Assembly (NCBI RefSeq): GCF_003236305.1
Contig: NZ_POTX01000019.1
Location: 1-44,812 of the forward strand
Direction of reading: 5' to 3'
DNA from: Micromonospora endophytica
GTDB taxonomy: Bacteria > Actinomycetota > Actinomycetes > Mycobacteriales > Micromonosporaceae
DNA length: 44,812 nt
Positions 40,694 through 44,812 of the stretch are shown here, one piece after another. Position 1 is the stretch's first letter, and every line of letters starts with the position of its first letter. A program made the position numbers and the translations under genes. The notes under the pieces are model-generated. The model was given only the letters and a program-made list of their open reading frames with translations, was not told the DNA's origin and did not search any database.

Positions 40694-40699
40694 CATACT
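40694..40699 (+). promoter_or_regulatory. -10-like element for leaderless DUF2203 gene
   Basis: CATACT ends six bases before GTG 40706, which lacks a Shine-Dalgarno. Fits the leaderless pattern but is a weaker match than the others. Confidence 0.3.
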
Positions 40700-40705
40700 G
40701 GCGCG

Positions 40706-41056
40706 GTGTTCACTCTCGCCCAGGCCCGACACCTGGTGGCCACCCTGCACCCCCGCATCGACGAGCTGATCCGGGTCCGGGCCGACCTGGCCGAGTTGCA
40801 GGCCGACCTGGCCGCCCACGGGCTCAGCGTGCTCGGCGGCCGGCCCGAGGTCAAAGGGCTGGAGGCCCGGCTGCACGCGATCCTCGACGAGCTACGGCAG
40901 CACGGCATCGAGATCAAGAGCGTGGCTCCGGTGCTGCTCGACTTTCCCGGCGAGCGCGACGGCCGGCAGGTCCTCTGGTGCTGGCTGGAGGGGGACACCG
41001 ACGTGCGCTGGTACCACCGCGCCGACTGCGGCTTCGCCGGCCGCCGCCGGGTCTGA
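40706..41056 (+). CDS. DUF2203 family protein
   Basis: 116 residues starting VFTLAQARHLV. Two long helices rich in Leu/Ala/Glu (VATLHPRIDELIRVRADLAE) precede the family end motif: IEIKSVAPVLLDFPGERDGR and VLWCWLEGDTDVRWYHRADC with GFAGRRRV. The conserved motif DFP...CWLEGD...YHRADCGFAGRR identifies DUF2203, a family of unknown function found in many bacteria. GTG 40706 is chosen since the longer frame begins in proC and is not conserved. It is the last plus-strand gene before the lower-GC island. Confidence 0.85.
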   Translation: MFTLAQARHLVATLHPRIDELIRVRADLAELQADLAAHGLSVLGGRPEVKGLEARLHAILDELRQHGIEIKSVAPVLLDFPGERDGRQVLWCWLEGDTDVRWYHRADCGFAGRRRV

Positions 41057-41245
41057 CAGTGGGTCGACAGGCGACTGCGGGCGTACGGTCGGCCCGAGAT
41101 TGATCATCCGACCGGCTGATCAAGGCAGCTAGCCGTCGGCCTACCTGCGGCCGGCGAACGCCCGCCACGTGATCCTGCGTCACTCGGTGTCAGTTCTGGT
41201 TTCTGGCGACCTGGGAGGCCGGACCGGCGTCGGAAGGGTTGGGCG
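41057..41245. other. 189-bp gap between convergent genes, with a 7-bp dyad
   Basis: TTGATCA (41100-41106) and TGATCAA (41117-41123) form a perfect dyad with a 10-base loop. Both flanking genes end here (DUF2203 plus, protease minus), so it could serve as a weak terminator or as a protein-binding site. No ORF or other repeat is seen. Confidence 0.45.
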
Positions 41246-42454
41246 TCAGTCCAGCCAACGGGAGATCGTCGTGGCGATCTTCATGGCGCCGTCGTCGCGG
41301 GTCTCGATGGTCCGACCGGCCAGGTTCAACTTGTGGGCCGGCACCTGGTAATCCCTGCTGCCGTCAGCATTCGGCACCGTGTGATACACGACCTCGGTCG
41401 TCACGCCGCGCATTTCGGTGTACGACACGGCCACTCGCCCGCCGAACATGTCGTAGATGCTCATTCTGTCCTCGGTCAGGATCACCGAGGCGGGAAATCC
41501 TTGTGCCAGCTTTACGAGAAAGTGCACGTAGACGAAGTCCTTGTCGAATCTCAACCCGAGCACCTGCTCGTGGGAGGGCAGGCGGTGCCTCGACCGGGAC
41601 AGGTTGACGCGCAGCGGCGGGACCTGCGACACCGGCCGGCACCCGAACGTACGCAGGTTGCGCAAGACCCGGTCCGAGAGGTCCACTGGCGGGTCCGTCA
41701 ACTCATGGTCGTCAAGCGTCAGCACGTTGATTATCTTGAGCAGTTCCGTGCTGGTGTCGAGCCATCCACAGACCTTCCCCATCTCGGTGGCGGGCACCGT
41801 GCCGAACAGTTCCGCCAACAGTGTGCCGGTGAGCGTGCCCGGACCGTCATCGGGATGGTGTTCGCTGACCACGCCAATGATGTAGCCGTTGACGAATATC
41901 GGTGCCCCGGACATCCCCTCCCAGGGCCTCGGCGACGACTCTCCCGGCGGATCGACAAGCACCTCTACCGTCCTGCTCCGGTGATTGGAGAGGGTCATGA
42001 TCCGACCGTCCCGCCGCACCATGTCCCGGAACTTGACGGCGCCGCGCGGATCGGCGGATCTGCGCCGCAGCTTGAACGCGGGGAAGCCGGCGGTGCCGCA
42101 CGCCACCTTCCGGTCAACACGGCTGATCCGGCCGATCAGGGCCGGCTTCGTGGTGCGGATCTTCGGGTGGTTGACCCGGAGGATGCCGATGTCCACGCCG
42201 AAACGGGCCTGCGCGGACCACCTCGTCGAGGGTTGGACCCGCACGGGCTCGCCGTCGTCACCGCCGAAGAACTCCACCGAGACGTCGCTCGCGTCGTCAA
42301 GCACATGGCCGGCGGTCAGGATCGTCTTCGAGTTGATCAAATAGCCGGTGGCACGGAATTTTTCGGGTCGACCGCCGACCCGGCGGGTGATCCGGATCAG
42401 GGCCACCCGGTCCGGATCGATCCCACCGCTGGGCTGCGATTGTCCGGCCGTCAT
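41246..42454 (-). CDS. Trypsin-like serine protease with unassigned C-terminal domain
   Basis: 402 residues from ATG 42452-42454. Chymotrypsin-fold protease (about 15-215): GYLINSKTILTAGHVLDD (H50), FGVDIGILRVNHP (D88), PWEGMSGAPIFVNGYIIGVV (S182 in GMSGAP). The triad is intact. No signal peptide, so cytoplasmic. Residues 220-300 are a connecting region (LDTSTELLKIINVLTLDDHE); the last 100 residues (FVYVHFLVKLAQGFPASVIL, DMFGGRVAVSYTEMRGV, ending AMKIATTISRWLD) look like a beta-rich domain closed by a helix, similar in outline to PH/GRAM-like folds. ATG overlaps the stop of the Trypco2-like gene. Base composition is lower than neighbours (52-60% GC in three hand-counted 60-base lines versus about 75% in proC), suggesting transfer. 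Confidence 0.85.
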   Translation of the reverse strand: MTAGQSQPSGGIDPDRVALIRITRRVGGRPEKFRATGYLINSKTILTAGHVLDDASDVSVEFFGGDDGEPVRVQPSTRWSAQARFGVDIGILRVNHPKIRTTKPALIGRISRVDRKVACGTAGFPAFKLRRRSADPRGAVKFRDMVRRDGRIMTLSNHRSRTVEVLVDPPGESSPRPWEGMSGAPIFVNGYIIGVVSEHHPDDGPGTLTGTLLAELFGTVPATEMGKVCGWLDTSTELLKIINVLTLDDHELTDPPVDLSDRVLRNLRTFGCRPVSQVPPLRVNLSRSRHRLPSHEQVLGLRFDKDFVYVHFLVKLAQGFPASVILTEDRMSIYDMFGGRVAVSYTEMRGVTTEVVYHTVPNADGSRDYQVPAHKLNLAGRTIETRDDGAMKIATTISRWLD

Positions 42455-42762
42455 TCCTCGCCTGCCCGGGCCCGGCCATGGACTATGTAGTCACCGTCCG
42501 GGTCGTCCGGGTTTATCGGTTGCAGCGTGAGCCGGATCTGATGCACGACCGACGATGAGCGGGTCTGGTCGAGTCCCACGTCGACCACCCACAACTTCGC
42601 GTGGCCGCCGCGCTGACGTGACCGATCCACGACCACGGAAAGTTCCAGCTCAATCGCACCGATTTTGAACTTCGGGTCCTTGTGCTCACCTTGCCACGCG
42701 GCGAGTGCCAGGTCACCTCGCAGTTGGGAGATCACCTCGGCCACACTGATCCGATCCTCCAA
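42451..42762 (-). CDS. Trypco2-like (trypsin-co-occurring domain) small protein
   Basis: 103 residues. The preferred start is TTG 42760-42762 with AGGAGG five bases upstream; GTG 42808-42810 is an in-frame alternative. The sequence ISVAEVISQLRGDLALAAWQ, then FKIGAIELELSVVVDRSRQR and AKLWVVDVGLDQTRSSSVVH ending RLTLQPINPD fits the Trypco2 pattern known to me: one helix, a beta hairpin with GxIELEL, and a HxI/VxLTLQP end. This domain is found beside trypsin-like proteases in bacterial conflict systems, where its role is to tie the protease to a sensor (published proposals, not proved here). TGA 42451-42453 overlaps the protease ATG. No NTPase gene is next to it. Confidence 0.78.
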   Translation of the reverse strand: MEDRISVAEVISQLRGDLALAAWQGEHKDPKFKIGAIELELSVVVDRSRQRGGHAKLWVVDVGLDQTRSSSVVHQIRLTLQPINPDDPDGDYIVHGRARAGEE

Positions 42763-42938
42763 GGCATCCTCCTCGAATTCCGTCGTCAATGACAATCGAT
42801 GGAAGACCACGGTATGAGGGGGAAGTCGGCTGCGGAATCGCCCTGCCCGGTAATGGGGATGGCCGAGCGGATGGCACCGGTGCGACGCGGGTGCACTACG
42901 GTGAGCGGGGCGCTGGGCCGCGCCGCGGGGGAGTGCTG

Positions 42939-43505
42939 ATGTTTTCCATGCCGTTGACCGACGACGCGCACCTGCGTCCGCTGAACCCCTGGCACGCCGA
43001 GGAGTTCCTGGCCAATCTGGACCGGGGCCGGGAGAGCATGCTGCCGTGGGTGTCGCCATCCTTCGTGGCCGCTGATCTCGACGGCGCGCGGCACGTGCTC
43101 CAGCGCTACGCCGACAGGTGGGCCCGTGACGACGGCGGGATCTGGGGCATCTGGTCCGGTGACACCCTGGTCGGCGGGGTGCTGCTGGTGTCGTTGAGCA
43201 CCGCGACCGGAGTCTGCGAGGCGGGTTGCTGGCTGGAACCGGCCGCCGAGGGGCGGGGCCTGGTGACCCGCGCGGTCAGCCGGCTCATCGACTGGGTGGT
43301 CGACGAGCGCGGCCTGCACCGGGTCGAGTGGCGGGTGACCGCCGGCAACGTACGCAGCATCGCGGTGGCCCGCCGGCTAGGCATGCGCCGGGACGGCGTA
43401 CTGCGTCAGGTGGCGCCCGGCCCGGACGGCCGGATCGACCTGGAGATCTGGTCGGTGCTGGCGCCCGAGTGGCGGGCCCGGCGCGACGGCGGCGTCGCGG
43501 ACTGA
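42939..43505 (+). CDS. GNAT N-acetyltransferase (RimJ/RimL type)
   Basis: 188 residues from ATG 42939 with GGGGGAG five bases upstream. The GNAT pattern includes HLRPLNPWHAEEFLANLDRG at the N-terminus, LVGGVLLVSLSTATGVCEAG (central strands), acetyl-CoA loop AEGRGLVTRAV and NVRSIAVARRLGMRRDGVLR with the Asn/Ser of motif B. The layout is closest to ribosomal-protein or amino-group N-acetyltransferases of the RimJ/RimL family. Substrate unknown. It is divergent from the Trypco2 gene, with a 176-bp gap in which no clear promoter is seen. Convergent with the F420-type reductase; ten bases separate their ends. Confidence 0.88.
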   Translation: MFSMPLTDDAHLRPLNPWHAEEFLANLDRGRESMLPWVSPSFVAADLDGARHVLQRYADRWARDDGGIWGIWSGDTLVGGVLLVSLSTATGVCEAGCWLEPAAEGRGLVTRAVSRLIDWVVDERGLHRVEWRVTAGNVRSIAVARRLGMRRDGVLRQVAPGPDGRIDLEIWSVLAPEWRARRDGGVAD

Positions 43506-43515
43506 ACGGCCGGGC

Positions 43516-44187
43516 TCAGCCGGCCTTGGCGAGCGCCGCCCGCAGCTTGCCGATGTCACCCGGGGCGGCCTGCTCCCAGTTGGTCGGGTCGGCAGAGTAG
43601 ATGACGCCGTAGGCCGGGGTGTCCGGCTGGAAACGCCAACTGTCGGCGAGGGCGCCGGCGTCGAACGCGTCGTAGCCGATCCGGTCGAGGAAAGCGGTGG
43701 CGGCGCTCTTGGCCTGTGGGTCGTCGCCGGCGATCGGCAACGCGCTGCGATCGGCCGCGCCGGTGGGGCGGGCCAGCGCGAGCAGGTGCTTGAAGAAGAT
43801 GTTGTTGAACGCCTTCACCACCCGCGCCTCGGGTAGCTGGCGTTGCAGCAGCTCGCTGCTGGTGGTGGCGCCATCGTCCAACTCCGGGAACTGACCGTCC
43901 CGTTCCGGGTAGTAGTTGTTGGTGTCGATGACGAGCTTGCCGGCCAGCGGTGCGGCCGGCACCGACCGGTACGCCTTGAGCGGGATGGTGACCACGACCA
44001 GGTCACCGGCGCGGGCTGCCGCCTCGACGGTGCCCGCGCTGGCCTGTGGACCCAGTTCGTCCACCAGGTCGGCAAGGGTTTCCGGCCCCCGTGAGTTGCT
44101 CAACACCACGTCGTAACCGGCGTTGACCGCCAACCGCGCGACCGTCCCCCCGATGTGCCCACTCCCGATAAACCCCACGGTGGTCAC
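43516..44187 (-). CDS. NADPH-dependent F420 reductase-like (FNO/NpdG family) protein
   Basis: 223 residues from GTG 44185-44187 with GGGAG seven bases upstream. Rossmann NADP-binding motif VGFIGSGHIGGTVARLAV, then VVLSNSRGPETL where Ser-Asn-Ser-Arg binds the NADP phosphate, VVVTIPLKAYRSV, and KAFNNIFFKHLLALARP with IAGDDPQAKSAATAFLDRIG. This matches the family of F420H2:NADP+ oxidoreductases and related NADP-dependent enzymes. The cofactor cannot be settled. Some members act on other substrates. The longer frame to 44226 adds residues without a ribosome site. Confidence 0.85.
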   Translation of the reverse strand: MTTVGFIGSGHIGGTVARLAVNAGYDVVLSNSRGPETLADLVDELGPQASAGTVEAAARAGDLVVVTIPLKAYRSVPAAPLAGKLVIDTNNYYPERDGQFPELDDGATTSSELLQRQLPEARVVKAFNNIFFKHLLALARPTGAADRSALPIAGDDPQAKSAATAFLDRIGYDAFDAGALADSWRFQPDTPAYGVIYSADPTNWEQAAPGDIGKLRAALAKAG

Positions 44188-44304
44188 AGACCCACTCCCT
44201 TCGTCCCTTGCGAACGTACCCCGCACCCGCGCTTCCCACCCGTCGCTCGCCGGGACAGGGCGTTGACCGGGGTCACCCGGACGATTGATCGATACATGGA
44301 CATC

Positions 44305-44333
44305 TTGACGAAGTGGTGTCGTGTGAGTAGCGT
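44305..44333 (+). promoter_or_regulatory. Promoter of the CBM2 gene
   Basis: TTGACG (44305-44310) and TAGCGT (44328-44333) are separated by 17 bases, the best sigma-70-type pair in the window. Transcription would begin near 44340, just ahead of the GGAAAGTTTCC palindrome. Confidence 0.65.
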
Positions 44334-44342
44334 CTCCTCATC

Positions 44343-44362
44343 CTTTTGGAAAGTTTCCTAAC
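44343..44362. promoter_or_regulatory. Palindromic operator candidate before CBM2 gene
   Basis: GGAAAGTTTCC (44348-44358) is an odd-centre palindrome, with partially symmetric flanks TTTT and TAAC. It would lie about 8-18 bases after the predicted start site, where a bound repressor would block transcription. Similar AT-rich dyads occur before secreted polysaccharide-degrading genes in related genera, from memory only. Confidence 0.5.
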
Positions 44363-44378
44363 TGTTTGGAGGCGCCAC

Positions 44379-44812
44379 ATGAAGAGATCGCTCCGGCGGG
44401 CCCTCTGGCTCGGTGCCGTGGTCGCGGTGACCGTCGCCACCGTCCCGATGGCCTCCGCGTTCGGCGCCGGAAACGTGACCGCCTCGTTCACCCGGGCGTC
44501 GGACTGGGGGACCGGTCACGAAACGAAGGTCACCATCACCAACGGTTCGAGCGCCAGCGTCAGCACCTGGCGGATCGAGTTCGAGCTGCCCGCGGGCACC
44601 ACCATCAGCAGCTCCTGGGACGCCGACGTCACCCGCGACGGCAACCGGTACGTGGCGGTCAAGAAGAGCTGGGCCGGTGCCCTGGCCCCCGGCGACTCCT
44701 TCAGCTGGGGTTACAACGGCACCGGCGGGTATCGGGCGCCGCTGAACTGCACCGTCAACGGCGCGGCCTGCGGCGGTGGCACGACCCCACCGACCACCAC
44801 GCCCACCACCAC
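44379..44812 (+). CDS. Secreted carbohydrate-binding module 2 protein, cut by contig end
   Basis: The first 144 codons of a longer gene starting at ATG 44379 (GGAGG seven bases upstream). The signal peptide is RRALWLGAVVAVTVATVPMA with cleavage near SAFG. CBM2 follows (about 31-130): VTASFTRASDWGTG, VTITNGSSASVSTWRIEFEL, SSSWDADVT, VKKSWAGALAPGDSFSWGYN and NCTVNGAACGGG. The five Trp residues in these blocks are typical for binding cellulose or chitin. A Thr/Pro linker (TTPPTTTPTT) starts at about residue 135 and runs off the end, so a catalytic domain (chitinase, cellulase or LPMO) is probably encoded beyond the contig. Repeats in the linker may be why assembly stopped. Confidence 0.92.
   Translation, partial: MKRSLRRALWLGAVVAVTVATVPMASAFGAGNVTASFTRASDWGTGHETKVTITNGSSASVSTWRIEFELPAGTTISSSWDADVTRDGNRYVAVKKSWAGALAPGDSFSWGYNGTGGYRAPLNCTVNGAACGGGTTPPTTTPTT

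Overview
This looks like a complete 44.8-kb assembly contig from a high-GC actinobacterium, most likely Micromonospora or a close relative in the Micromonosporaceae. The grounds are about 70-75% GC, frequent GTG starts, several apparently leaderless genes, an actinobacterial three-helix Rieske protein, a PDWY-type cytochrome b and a PimB'-type mannosyltransferase. The gene order (trpD, ctaE-qcrCAB, Lrp-like, pimB-like, two-component pair, acyl-CoA ligase, glkA) matches, from memory, a conserved actinobacterial chromosomal block also present in Streptomyces. Most of the window is therefore core chromosome. The first 12 bases match the Tn5/Nextera mosaic end and are probably not genomic. The last bases stop inside a Thr/Pro linker.

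Layout. 13-1445 (minus): end-truncated trpD and a receiver-like protein. 1529-6865: ctaG diverges from ctaE-qcrC-qcrA-qcrB (cytochrome bcc-aa3 branch), closed by a strong hairpin. 7033-13371: a DUF4142 secreted protein, then on minus a stand-alone Lrp/AsnC RAM domain, a nucleotidyltransferase-Nudix pair, a divergent RelA/SpoT homologue and a DnaQ-like/GIY-YIG fusion nuclease. 13409-17611 (plus): a NYN-domain protein with 42-bp repeats, then a coupled 24-codon ORF, M48 protease and PimB-like transferase. 17737-24649 (minus): GGDEF-EAL protein, SAM methyltransferase, LuxR-type response regulator with sensor kinase, long-chain acyl-CoA ligase. 24795-29882 (plus): SRPBCC protein, Cys-motif protein, ROK glucokinase, EEP-fold hydrolase, flavin monooxygenase and an alpha/beta-hydrolase-fold protein without its serine. 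29928-36088 (minus): otsA, a two-helix membrane protein and a large zinc-ribbon/cyclase/ATPase/TPR signalling protein. 36254-41056: a small Gly-rich protein, a frameshifted Crp/Fnr gene, RNase AS-like exonuclease, flavin/F420-type oxidoreductase, a PPi-type phosphofructokinase, proC and DUF2203. 41246-42762 (minus): a lower-GC two-gene island of a Trypco2-like protein and a trypsin-like protease with an unassigned C-terminal domain. 42939-44812: GNAT acetyltransferase, F420-dependent reductase-like protein, and the start of a secreted CBM2 protein behind a good promoter and palindromic operator candidate.

The best candidates for something new are (1) the Trypco2/protease pair, which resembles parts of known bacterial conflict systems but stands without an obvious NTPase partner, and (2) a 56-bp two-copy element whose copies lie in the same orientation at the 3' ends of two unrelated genes, provide the stop codon of each, and end in a terminator-like C5T4 tract. 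Other points to check are a G7 frameshift in a Crp-family regulator, an RSH protein with an altered synthetase site, an alpha/beta hydrolase with Gly at the nucleophile position, and a short upstream ORF coupled to the M48 protease. No tRNA, rRNA, CRISPR array, insertion sequence or prophage was seen.
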